From NCBI GenBank assembly GCA_020152595.1, contig JAIGNY010003010.1, forward strand, positions 611,001 through 675,000: 64,000 nucleotides of DNA. Reading direction: 5' to 3'. The stretch is from Chiridota heheva. Its lineage: Eukaryota > Echinodermata > Holothuroidea > Apodida > Chiridotidae. How positions within the stretch are numbered: the stretch's first letter is position 1; every line of letters begins with the position of its first letter. A program made the position numbers and the translations under genes. Shown one piece after another: positions 12,401-25,561 of the stretch. The notes under the pieces are model-generated. The model searched no databases, was not told where the DNA came from, and was given only the letters and a program-made list of their open reading frames with translations.

Positions 12401-15400
12401 GAACATATATGATAATGGAATAAAGACAGGAGAAATGGAATAAAGTAATAATTATAAGTTAGAATCCCAAATTTCTGTATTCAGCAATTTACCGCAGCTT
12501 TTCTAGGATTTTACCCTTTTCTCGGTTTTCTTACATATCTTTTACGCTTTTCTTTTCCAGATTATATCACAAAAAGATGAGCATTGCTGGGTCGGCGAAT
12601 TGAATGGTCTCAGAGGTTTGTTCAGATTTTTCACTTAAATGTATTGTAATTTTACTACCTAGAAACATGAAATGGAGGTCAAATTTTTACTGTGCTATCC
12701 TTGTTTAATATGTGTGTCTTTGCAATAGGAGGTAAAGTACATTGTTTTTCAAAATTTAAAGAATTAGTTTAAAGTAACATTTTTGTGATTTTTCATTTGT
12801 ATGATAGATGACTACCAAAGAAACAAATTAGTGTCAAATGCGTGTTAATATCTTATTTAGAGTTATTGTGTTATAAAGATTTCATCAGTTTTTAAAGATT
12901 TCATCAGTGTAACTTTGCAGTGTACAATATCAAATGTTTCCAATAATTTAGATAGAAAGTGAATAAGGGAAGGTAGGGGAATGGGACATGTTAGGCTGAT
13001 AGAGGTGAGCGGATGGGAGTTGAAGGAAAGAATGGCATAATGATTGGTAGATGTTGGAATTGGGATGAGGGTGGGATGGCATGGGGGACAGGAAGGGATA
13101 GTATGTGGGGATGGTGGGATGGCATGCGGAACATGGTGTAATGGCATGTGGGACAGGGTAGCATGACGTGTGGGACAGGGTGGCATGGCATGGAAACAGG
13201 ACAGGATGGCATGGGAATAGGACAGGATGGCATGGGGACAGGACAGGATGGCATGGGGACAGGACAGGATGACATGGGGACAGGATGGCATGGGGACAGT
13301 ACAGGATGGCATGGGGACAGGACAGGATGACATGGGGACAGGGCCGGATGGACAGGGCAGGATGGCATGATGGACAGGGAGGGATGGCATGATGGACAGG
13401 GAGGGATGGCATTGGAAGAGAGTGGGAAGGCATGTGGGATAGGAAGGCATAGTAGGTGGGAAATGGTGGCTTGGTATGTGGGATGTTATCTGGATTCCAG
13501 GTGTGATGGCATGTGGGATAGGATGGATTGTCCTGTGGGACAGGGTGGAATGGCATGTGGTACAGGAAGGGATGGAATGTGGTGGAATGTCATCTTGATT
13601 GCAGGTGTGATGGCATATGGGTCATGTGGTGGAAAGACACAAATTTCATGTTTTATTTCTTGTAGGGTGGGATGGCTTGTGGAACAGAGGTTAGGAAAGC
13701 ATGTAAAACAGAAGGTGGGATGGCATGTGGGGCAGAGGGTAGAAGGTGTGTTATTAGTGGCGAGGGGGTTTGTATTGTTTCGTTGCTCAAGAAAAAGGTT
13801 TCCCTTCCTTTGGAAGTAGATCTTTTTACAGAATTGTATTTGAAGACCTTGATGGTCTAGCATTTATAGCATCAGCTTGAGAAGCTAGATGTCCTGGGTT
13901 AGATACCAGTCCTTCACACCTGGTTTGTGAAATAGCCATGGACATACCCCCTTAGCTGTTGATAAGGGATGTAAAATACCAAGTCTACCTACAGAATTGT
14001 ATTTTTCATTTTTTTAGGCTGGTTTCCTGCCAAATTTGTAGAGCTTTTAGATGAGAGGAGTAAGCAGTATACAACAGCTGGTGATGACTCGGTCACAGAG
14101 AATATAACAGACCTAGTGAGGGGATCGTAAGTACCCATCCATCTCTTCATCTCTTCATTTGATTACATTCAGAGCAGTTGCTCCCACTTAGTTTCAGTTC
14201 TTAATCAGGCTTACTTGTTCAATCAGAAGCATGCCTCTGAATACTCTTGCCTCACTTTGCTGACATTTTACATTTCTCCATACAAAATTTTAGGTAGGCC
14301 GACCTTCCCTGATTCTGATCCTTCCATGAACTTGATCCTTCCATGAACCTGATCCTTTCATGAACCTGATCTTTTCCTTATTCTGACCCTTCCTTTTTCC
14401 TGATCCTTCCCTTATATTAATCCTGATCCTTCATGTGTGTTGATCCTTCCCTGAACCTGATCTTCTCTTATCCTTTCTATATCCTATTCTTTCCTTTATT
14501 CTGAACCAGATCCTTCTCTGAATCTGATCCTTCCCTGAATCCGATCCTTCTCTGAACCTGATCATGATCCTTTCCTGATCATGATCCTTTCCTGATCATG
14601 ATCCTTCCCTGATCATGATCCTTCCCTGATCATGATCCTTACCTGATCATGATCCTTCCCTGATCATGATCCTTCTCTGATCATTCCCTGATCATGATCC
14701 TCTCCTGATCATGATCCTTTCCTGATCATGATCCTTTCCTGATCATGATCCTTCCTGATCATGATCCTTCCCTGATCATGATCCTTCCCTGATCATGATC
14801 CTTCCCTGATCATGATCCTTCCCTGATCATGATCCTTCCCTGATCATGATCCTTACCTGATCATGATCCTTCCCTGATCATGATCCTTCTCTGATCATTC
14901 CCTGATCATGATCCTTTCCTGATCATGATCCTTTCCTGATCATGATCCTTCCCTGATCATGATTCTTCCCTGATCATGATCCTTCCCTGATCATGAACTT
15001 TCACATAATAATTTGTTCCCTGCTTGATCTATTTCAGATTATGCCCAGCGTTAAAAGGTATTTTTGAATATGGTTTACGAACACCTTCCATTCTCGGTGG
15101 TCCCTGTCATCCTTGGCTGTTCATTGAAGAGGTAAGGATCATCTCATGTAAACTTCAGTTTTGGTGCATAATGAAATCATTTTAAAATGCTCTTCAAATT
15201 AATATAGAATGCTGCTTTGAAAAATCTAAAGAGGAGCATACTTCATTACAGGAATATTCCGATGAATTTTCATTTTCCTATATATGATATAGGACTATCA
15301 AAGGATTATTTCAGTGGTCAAACAAGTGTATCTAAAATAAAAGAGGACTTCAAAAGAAACACAATGGTTAAGAAACTACTTCAATATCTTATTCTGTTTA

Positions 15401-18400
15401 GGAGATAATCAACTGTAAAGTTTTGTCTCATCTGTGTAGAAATGACTTAAGTAGTACGTCCTCATCCTCATATTCCTAACAATTGTTAATGTATTTTGAA
15501 GAAAATTGGTTTAGCTTTTTGGTGAGCGTGTGTTCGTCTGGCCATCTACAGTTTTTCCTAAGATTTCCTCAGAAATGTTTGAAGTTTTTTTGAGAATTCC
15601 TCAGAAAATGTTAGTTTCTTCAGAGTTCCTCAGAAAAAGACAAAGTTTCTTCAGATATTATTATAGAAGGTTAGAATTTCCTTACAAAATGTTGAAAGTT
15701 TTTCAGAGATACTTAAGACAGATTAAAGACTAGTTTTCTTAAAAAGTGTACAAAATATTTGATATTTCTTTAAATGATAACTGTAAAATGATATAATTTT
15801 TGTAATATTCTTTAGAGATCCTCAAGCGTCTCTCTTGTAGCACTGGAGATTTAAAATCCGTAAAATTCTTCAAAATATTTGGGCACCAACGGTTGTATCA
15901 GACATGATTATTAAAATCCGCCTTTAATATTGTGGTTATTTGCATAAAGTTGCTACAGTGTATGAACTGACCATACTTTTTTTATATTTAGTATGCTCAG
16001 TCAGGGAGTGTGACAGGATGTGACTGCATATATACATAGGGAGGGATGACATGTGGGACATGGATGGGAGCCATGAGGGACATACGATATAATATTCACC
16101 ATGTTGTATACACCAAGGCTGTATGAGGCATAATTATTTGACTGCTTTTTTCTTTCTTATTCAACAAGACATTTGCATATAAGTTATTATATGAACTGAC
16201 ACTTACATACATAGTATGCTCAATCAGGTACTGTGATAGCTAGGATGAGACTTATTATGGAGTCTATGGGATGCCATGTGAGACATGGGGTGGGATGCCA
16301 TGTGGGACATGGGGTGGGATGCCATGTGGGACATGGGGTGGGATGCCATGTAGAACAGGGTGGAATGCCATGTAGGGCATGGGGTGGGATGCCACAAGTA
16401 ACAAAGAATATGACATAGGTTGAGATGCCAATTGTGACATAGGGTAGGAGGCTATGTGGGACATAGGGTAGGAGGCCATGGGGACATGGGATGTGATGCC
16501 ATGCGGGACATTAAGTATGATGTCATTGGGACATTGGGAGGGATACCATGTGGAATATATGGTGGAATCCAATGTGGGACATAAGGTGGGATGCCATGTG
16601 GGACATCAGGTGGTAAGCCACTGATGCGGGACATAAGGAGAGATGCCATGTGGGACACAGGGAGGGATGCCATGTGGGACATATGGTTGGATTAATGTGG
16701 GACATACATGTAGGATGGGATCCATGTGGGACATAGGGTGGGATGCTATGTAGGAAATATGGTGGAATGCCATGTGGGACATATGGTGGAATGTCATGTG
16801 AGACATACTATATGGTGGAATGCCATGTTGGAGATATGGTGGAATGCCATGTGGTAAAAGGCATGGGATGGGATGTCATGTGGGACATGGGGTGGGATGT
16901 CATTTGGGACATGGGATGGAATCCATGAGGGACATAGGGTGGGATGCCATGTGGGTCATAGGATGGGATGCCATGTGGGACATATTGTGGAATGCCATGT
17001 GGGACAAGGGATGGGATGGGATGTCATGTGGGACATGGGGTGGGATGCCATGTGGGACATTGGATGCCATGTGGGACTTAGTGCGAGATGCCATTTTTTA
17101 TAATTGGCCTGGTCATATGATATGAGTGTCATGTATGTATTCTATGATATTTTGTACTTCGATTCTGTGGCTTAAAAACCATGGGATATGTCAAAAAAGT
17201 AGTGAAACTGAATCTAAGAAGGGTATTTATTTATAATATACCACCTGAAGAAAGTTTAAGGATAAATAATTTAAATAGTGAAAAAATTTAATATACTTTC
17301 TTTAGAATACATAAAGACTTTGAGGAATCTGAGGCTGTGATGTCACAACTAGTCTAATTTCAGTCTTTTTTACAGAAATGATACCAAACTTAAAACTTGA
17401 ATATCTCCTTAATAGCAAAAGATTTTTGAATGCTTTCTTCACCATTTTGTTTCTATTGAAGTCCTCCTTCATCGGAAATAAACTTGCTTGACCACTGAAC
17501 TAACCCTTTTATTCGCTGAATACAGTAATTGAAAATTTAAATTCACAAGAATATGTCGTTATAAGATGAGAGGTTTAATTCCTTTTTTTATAATTTTTAT
17601 TTTGTTTTCTTCATATCTTTGAAAAGTTCTTAGAAAATGAATCATGAAAATGCTTATGTACCTTTTGGGAATTTTAGCTCCATGTGCTTTTTAAATCTTA
17701 GCAAAATCATTAGATGCTAAACAAAATTATAATTGGTTCTGTTTGTAGTCTTATTTTGATAGAAATTGCAGGTTGACCAAGCTTTTTTTTTTTTTTATTT
17801 CATTTCATATAGGCTAGTGCCAAAGAAGTGGAGCGAGATTTTGAGTCTGTGTATTCCAGATTAGTACTTTGTAAAACATACAGGTAAAGCTATATATTTT
17901 GATATATTTTGGAAAGTTTTGCTTTTATAATAAATACTCTTGATTGGTACAAAGAAGGCTAAGTTATTGAAGCTAATAAATGTTCATTATGGATTATTTA
18001 ATGAATTATGGGATGGATTGGAAGTTCATATCTTTTATTTGTAATAAAAACCAATCTCGATAATGATGATATTGAGATTCTTTTTTCACAATAAGACTTG
18101 GTTCATTTCTTGTCTTTTTCCCTGTCACCTTATATTAGTACAATACCTTAGAACTACATATTCACAAAGTCATCATGAAAATCTGTTGCAATGGATTTTC
18201 AGTCCAAAATCCTCAAAGCATTTAAGGTTGAACAAAAACATCACTTAAAATCACTCATCAATAAATGAACAAAACCTTAACTGTTAAATACCATCCTATT
18301 TGTAAATTATTACTTCAAGCCAGACACATGGACCACGTTTGTCCTTGTGTTGAGTGTGAAAGTGAAGCTGCAGTGAAATTTGTTTACTCTCAATGTCAGA

Positions 18401-21400
18401 TTATGACCATGGAAAGTGAGGTGAAGTGTGTGGAAATCCCTGGTGTAATTGCTAATTGCTTGTGCTAGGTTGTGGTTTCTGTTGTAAGCAATATAGACCC
18501 AGACAGATTTTACATTTTGTTGGGGCTTAGACACAATGTATTGCGAGGTTTAGGCCTAATGTGGAAAGGAGTGTTCTCAAAAAGAAAGAAGAAAAGAAAG
18601 TTTAAGAAATATCTGTGCAAGAAATTGTATACATGAATAGATCTACATTCATTCGATCAATTATATATTCAAGAATGTTCTTACATCCCGTATATATTCT
18701 GTCCAAATTAAAACCCATTGCTTTCAGATAATATCTTTTCGTTTAGATATTCCTAGATATATAGGGAGTTTACTAATCAAGTGTGACCATGTTTATTCAT
18801 TTTTATTATTAGGATTTTTTTGGTATATTTTGATGTTTTTGGTACTGTCTGAATAAATTATTTTAATTTGAACAAAAACATGGCTTAGATATTTTGCTTT
18901 GAATGTCTGTTGCTGTCAGTTCTCAATAACGTATTCGGCGTATTAAGCGCCCCCGCTTTAATAAGTGCCCACCCAACATTTTTTGACAAATATAATTCAT
19001 TTGATTAATTTGAAAACTTAGATTACTTTAATTACTCAAGTTTTGTTACATTCTTTGCTTCTTTTGAATGTGCATGTGACGCTCGTGATGTTTTTGTGGT
19101 GATTATTGCAGGGCTAGAATATAACCAATTCACATATATATGCATGGGTGGGATTTGCCTACTGAAAGTGGGGGGCACAGTCAGAAGTGGCGGGAAAAAT
19201 CACACTAAAATGCAAAAAAAATCACCATACAAAATATACAAATTTGAAAGAAAGAAGTGGGAGGGGGGGGGGGCAAGTGTCCCCTTTTCCCCCTCAAATC
19301 CTGCCTATGTACATTGCAGTTTGAATAGTATGCTGTACACGGACCCTGAGCATGGGCGCTTATTAGGAAGAAACTTCAAGCCTAAAAAGTGGTGTAATTT
19401 CATTTTTATCATCGTCCCTGGCTATTATTATATCAAATACGGGATATTTTATCTTTTTCCTGAACAACCAGATTAGCTTGTTTTCAGTCTACTACTTTGC
19501 TATAAACATGACACAACCCTCCACAAGTACACTTCTAAAGATACATTCGCCAATTCGCATCTATACCTGTGCATACTTCACATACTCTAAAACCATGAAA
19601 ATGACAGAATCCTCCACATGTACACTCCTAAAGATACATTCACTAATTTGCATCTATACCTGTGCATTCTTCACATACTTACAAACCATGAAAATGACAG
19701 AACCCTCCACATGTACACTTATGTACACTCCTAAAGATACATTCACCAATTCGCATCTATACCTGTGCATTCTTTGCATACTCTAAAACCATGAAAATGA
19801 CACAATCCTCCACATGTACACTCCTAAAGATACATTCACTAATTCACATCTATACCTGTGCATTCTTTGCATACTCTAAAACCATTAAAATGACAGAATC
19901 CTCCACATGTACACTTTTAAAGATACATTCACTAATTCGCATCTATACCTGTGCATTCTTCACATACTTACAAACCATGAAAATGACAGAACCCTACACA
20001 TGTACATTTCTAAAGATACATTCACTAATTTGCATCTATACCTGTGCATTCTTCACATACTCTAAAACCATGAAAATGACAGAATCCTCCACATGTACAC
20101 TCCTAAAGATACATTCACCAATTAGCATCTATACCTGTGCATTCTTCACATAGTCAAACCATGAAAATGACAGAACCTTCCACATGTACACTCCTAAAGA
20201 TACATTCACTAATTCGCATCTATACCTGTGCATTCTTCACATACTTACAAACCATGAAAATGACAGAACCCTCCACATATACACTCCTAAAGATACATTC
20301 ACTAATTCGCATCTATACCTGTGCATTCTTCACATACTTACAAACCATGAAAATGACAGAACCCTCCACATATACACTCCTAAAGATACATTCACTAATT
20401 CGCATCTATACCTGTGCATTCTTCACATACTTACAAACCATGAAAACGACAGAACCCTCCACATATACACTCCTAAAGATACATTCACTAATTCGCATCT
20501 ATACCTGTGCATTCTTCACATACTTACAAACCATAAAACGACAGAACCCTCCACATGTACACTTCTAAAGATACATTCACTAATTCGCATCTATACCTGT
20601 GCATTCTTCACATACTTACAAACCATAAAACGACAGAACCCTCCACATATACACTCCTAAAGATACATTCACTAATTCGCATCTATACCTGTGCATTCTT
20701 CACATACTCTAAAACCATGAAAATGACAGAATCCTCCACATATACACTCCTAAAGATACATTCACTAATTCGCATCTATACCTGTGCATTCTTTGCATAC
20801 TTACAAACCATGAAAATGACACAACCCTCCACATGTACACTCCTAAAGATACATTCGCCAATTCACATCTATACCTGTGCATTCTTCACATACTCTAAAA
20901 CCATGAAAATGACAGAATCCTCCACATGTACACTTCAAAGATACATTCACCAATTTTCATTTATACCTGTGCATTCTTTGCATACTCTAAAATCATGAAA
21001 ATGACACAACCCTCCACATGTACACTTCTAAAGATACATTCGCCAATTTGCATCTATACCTGTGCATTCTTCACATACTCTAAAACCATGAAAATGATAG
21101 AATCCTCCACATGTACACTCCTAAAGATACATTCACCAATTCGCATCTATACCTGTGCATTCTTCACATACTTACAAACCATAAAACGACAGAACCCTCC
21201 ACATATACACTCCTAAAGATACATTCACTAATTTGCATCTATACCTGTGCATTCTTCACATACTTACAAACCATAAAACGACAGAACCCTCCACATATAC
21301 ACTCCTAAAGATACATTCACTAATTCGCATCTATACCTGTGCATTCTTCACATACTTACAAACCATGAAAATGACAGAACCCTCCACATATACACTCCTA

Positions 21401-24400
21401 AAGATACATTCACTAATTCGCATCTATACCTGTGCATTCTTCACATACTTACAAACCATGAAAATGACAGAATCCTCCACATGTACACTTCTAAAGATAC
21501 ATTCACTAATTCGCATCTATACCTGTGCATTCTTCACATACTTACAAACCATGAAAACGACAGAACCCTCCACATATACACTCCTAAAGATACATTCACT
21601 AATTCGCATCTATACCTGTGCATTCTTCACATACTTACAAACCATGAAAATGACAGAATCCTCCGCATGTACACTTCTAAAGATACATTCACCAATTCGC
21701 ATCTATACCTGTGCATTCTTCACATACTTACAAACCATGAAAACGACAGAACCCTCCACATATACACTCCTAAAGATACATTCACTAATTCGCATCTATA
21801 CCTGTGCATTCTTCACATACTTACAAACCATGAAAATGACAGAACCCTCCACATATACACTCCTAAAGATACATTCACTAATTCGCATCTATACCTGTGC
21901 ATTCTTCACATACTTACAAACCATAAAACGACAGAACCCTCCACATATACACTCCTAAAGATACATTCACTAATTCGCATCTATACCTGTGCATTCTTCA
22001 CATACTTACAAACCATGAAAATGACAGAACTCTCCACACGTACACTTCTAAAGATACATTCACCAATTCGCATCTATACTGATGCATTCTTCACATACTT
22101 ACAAACCATGAAAATGACAGAACTCTCCACACGTACACTTCTAAAGATACATTCACTAATTCGCATCTATACCTGTGCATTCTTCACATACTTACAAACC
22201 ATGAAAATGACAGAACTCTCCACACGTACACTTCTAAAGATACATTCACCAATTCGCATCTATACTTGTGCATTCTTCGCATACTTACAAACCATGAAAA
22301 TGACAGAACCCTCCACAAGTACACTTCTAAAGATACATTCACCAATTCGCATCTATACTTGTGCATTCTTCACATACTTACAAACCATGAAAATGACAGA
22401 ACTCTTCACAAGTACACTTCTATAGATACATTCGTAAATTCGCATCTATACCTGTGCATTCTTCACATACTTACAAACCATGAAAACGACAGAACCCTCC
22501 ACATGTACACTCCTAAAGATACATTCACTAATTCGCATCTATACCTGTGCATTCTTCACATACTTACAAACCATAAAACGACAGAACCCTCCACAAATAC
22601 ACTCCTAAAGATACATTCACTAATTCGCATCTATACCTGTGCATTCTTCACATACTTACAAACCATAAAACGACAGAACCCTCCACATATACACTCCTAA
22701 AGATACATTCACTAATTCGCATCTATACCTGTGCATTCTTCACATACTTACAAACCATAAAACGACAGAACCCTCCACATATACACTCTTAAAGATACAT
22801 TCACTAATTCGCATCTATACCTGTGCATTCTTCACATACTTACAAACCATGAAAATGACAGAACCCTCCACATATACACTCCTAAAGATACATTCACTAA
22901 TTCGCATCTATACCTGTGCATTCTTCACATACTTACAAACCATAAAACGACAGAACCCTCCACATATACACTCCTAAAGATACATTCACTAATTCGCATC
23001 TATACCTGTGCATTCTTCACATACTTACAAACCATGAAAATGACAGAACTCTCCACACGTACACTTCTAAAGATACATTCACCAATTCGCATCTATACTT
23101 GTGCATTCTTCACATACTTACAAACCATAAAAATGACAGAACTCTCCACACGTACACTTCTAAAGATACATTCACTAATTCGCATCTATACCTGTGCATT
23201 CTTCACATACTTACAAACCATGAAAATGACAGAACTCTCCACATGTACACTTCTAAAGATACATTCACCAATTCGCATCTATACTTGTGCATTCTTCACA
23301 TACTTACAAACCATGAAAATGACAGAACCCTCCACAAGTACACTTCTAAAGATACATTCACCAATTCGCATCTATACTTGTGCATTCTTCACATACTTAC
23401 AAACCATGAAAATGACAGAACTCTTCACAAGTACACTTCTATAGATACATTCGTAAATTCGCATCTATACCTGTGCATTCTTCACATACTTACAAACCAT
23501 AAAACGACAGAACCCTCCACACGTACATTTCTTGAGATACATTCGCCAATTCGCATCTATACCTGTGCATTCTTCGCATACTTACAAACCATGAAAATGA
23601 ACCTTCCCACTCAAAAGAAAGAAAGTCAATTACTTATTTTGTTTGCAATTATGAACGGTTTGTTTTTCAGACTTGATGAAGACGGTAAAGTCCTCACACC
23701 GGAAGAACTTTTGTACCGATCGGTCCAGAGCGTGAATCATTCCCATGATGCCGCTCACGCTCAAATGGATGTCAAGTTAAGGTCACTCATCTGTGCTGGT
23801 TTAAAGTAAGTATCTCAGAGTGAAGTTTTTGAAAATTCATTTTATTTTTAAGTAAGATAATATGCATTTACCAACATACTCATTTGACTACTTTACCATA
23901 TTTTTGCAAGCAGCAAAATATAACATGTAACACTCTTTCCTTTTATTCCATTCACCTAATGATTCCTGAAAACTTCTTCATCTTATCGGATCCACATCAC
24001 AACAGCTATGTTTGATTCAGCCATAGCTTAACACATTGATATGCATTGTTGTCATAATCTGCAGGGTCAGCAGTAGTGCATGTTGTTTAACAAGGGACAT
24101 CTTAACAGGTACTCCGTTGTTTGTGGCATTGTACCACAGTCACTGACCTTTGCACGTCCAACTCACGTTATTAGGAAGTTAATGCATTTTCGCCTTGCCC
24201 AGGTTGAGTCTGCACCATCTGAAAGCTCTTCTTTTGCCGTCAACTCTATTGTTACAGCTAGGTCATGAGAGGTCAGCGAGTCCCTCGTTCCACGTAAAAG
24301 AGAGAACTAGTATACCCACATTCAAAAGAGTTGCTATTTTCATGGTTTGTCATCATCATAATTTTTTTTTCAGTGAACAAGTCCTGCATCTCTGGCTTGA

Positions 24401-25530
24401 AACCCTGTGTTCCTGCGAAACAATTGTTGATAAATGGTACTATCCATGGTCCTTTGTCCGAAGTCCTGGCTGGGTGCAGATTAAGTGTGAACTGAGAGTC
24501 TTGTCCAAATTTGCTTTCAATTTGTCACAAAACTGGGAACTGCCGAGCAAAAAAGAGGTGAGTGAATGATTTTGTATGATTTTCAGAAAAAGGGCAAAAA
24601 TGCGGACATAAAACTGGACATAAGGAACATAAAGGACATAAACGTTTGTAATAGTCAGTCACTTTCAATGAAAATTTCAGTTGTTTCTGATCAGTGTATG
24701 TTTGATTATATGCAAATTTTCTTTGTTAATGAAGCACAGGTAGTTGTTGATAATGATTTACTTTTAGACGAAGGTAACTGGATAGATGCCTTCCAAATGG
24801 CATGTAGATTGTTTGCATGGCTAAAACAGCATAAACTTAAAAAGCTGCTTCTTCATCTTACAGACCAAGGGGTTGAATTAAATGTAATAATTTTTCATTA
24901 GAAATTTAAACGTAATGAATTTTCTTCAAATTTTGCATATATGCTTTGACCTGAAAAATAACTATAATAATGCTTTAATGTTTTCATGGGGAGTTACGGA
25001 TATTTTCATGATATTTTATTTGTTTAAAGCAATCTAGCAAGTTTTCAAATTGAGTGACTTTTCAGTGAATAGAAGCAAGAGAGACGAACTATTCCTCTCT
25101 TCTGTTCCGCACCAAGAAAATTAAATTAACAAACTTTTGTGTCAAGCATGAAGCTTTTATCAACGATGTGCATGATAAACATTCTTTTGATGATGGAACA
25201 CCTTTTTTGCTACTTCGCTCTGAAAAAAAAAAAATTGCTACAAGACCTGTTAATGATTTCTTTTCTCAAATAAACTTTTCCTCTGATATGTTCCGCACCA
25301 AGAAATTAAAAATAATAAACTTCTGTATATGAAGCATGAAGCTTTATCAACGATGTGCATGATAGCATTCATCTGAAGGATTATCTTTTCTGCTACTTTG
25401 CTCTGGAAATCAAAAAAGAGGAAATTGTTGCAAGACCTGTAATTGTTTTTTTCCTCAAATAAATTATTCCAGAAAATTATATTAAAAATTCATGTTTCAA
25501 GCATTAATAATAATAATAATAACAATAATG

Positions 25531-25561
<31 letters not shown>

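Noticed and set aside
12863..13556. Minus-strand ORFs rich in Pro, Cys, His and Ser (up to 202 codons)
   Set aside because: They are simple translations of the G-rich minisatellite. Several frames are open at once and no domain is visible.
18265..18534. ORFs on both strands (67 and 74 codons)
   Set aside because: No family signature, overlapping on opposite strands within an SGSM3 intron; not supported as an exon by phase or splice sites.
19500..23605. Long plus-strand ORFs (up to 314 codons) with repeated [19 protein letters not shown] peptide
   Set aside because: They follow from a 93-bp tandem unit being divisible by three. Two overlapping frames are equally open, 92-bp variants break them, and the region lies inside an SGSM3 intron.
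24080..24569. Upstream extension of the exon 9 ORF to 24195
   Set aside because: Family similarity starts exactly at the acceptor 24374 after a poly-pyrimidine tract; the upstream codons are intron.
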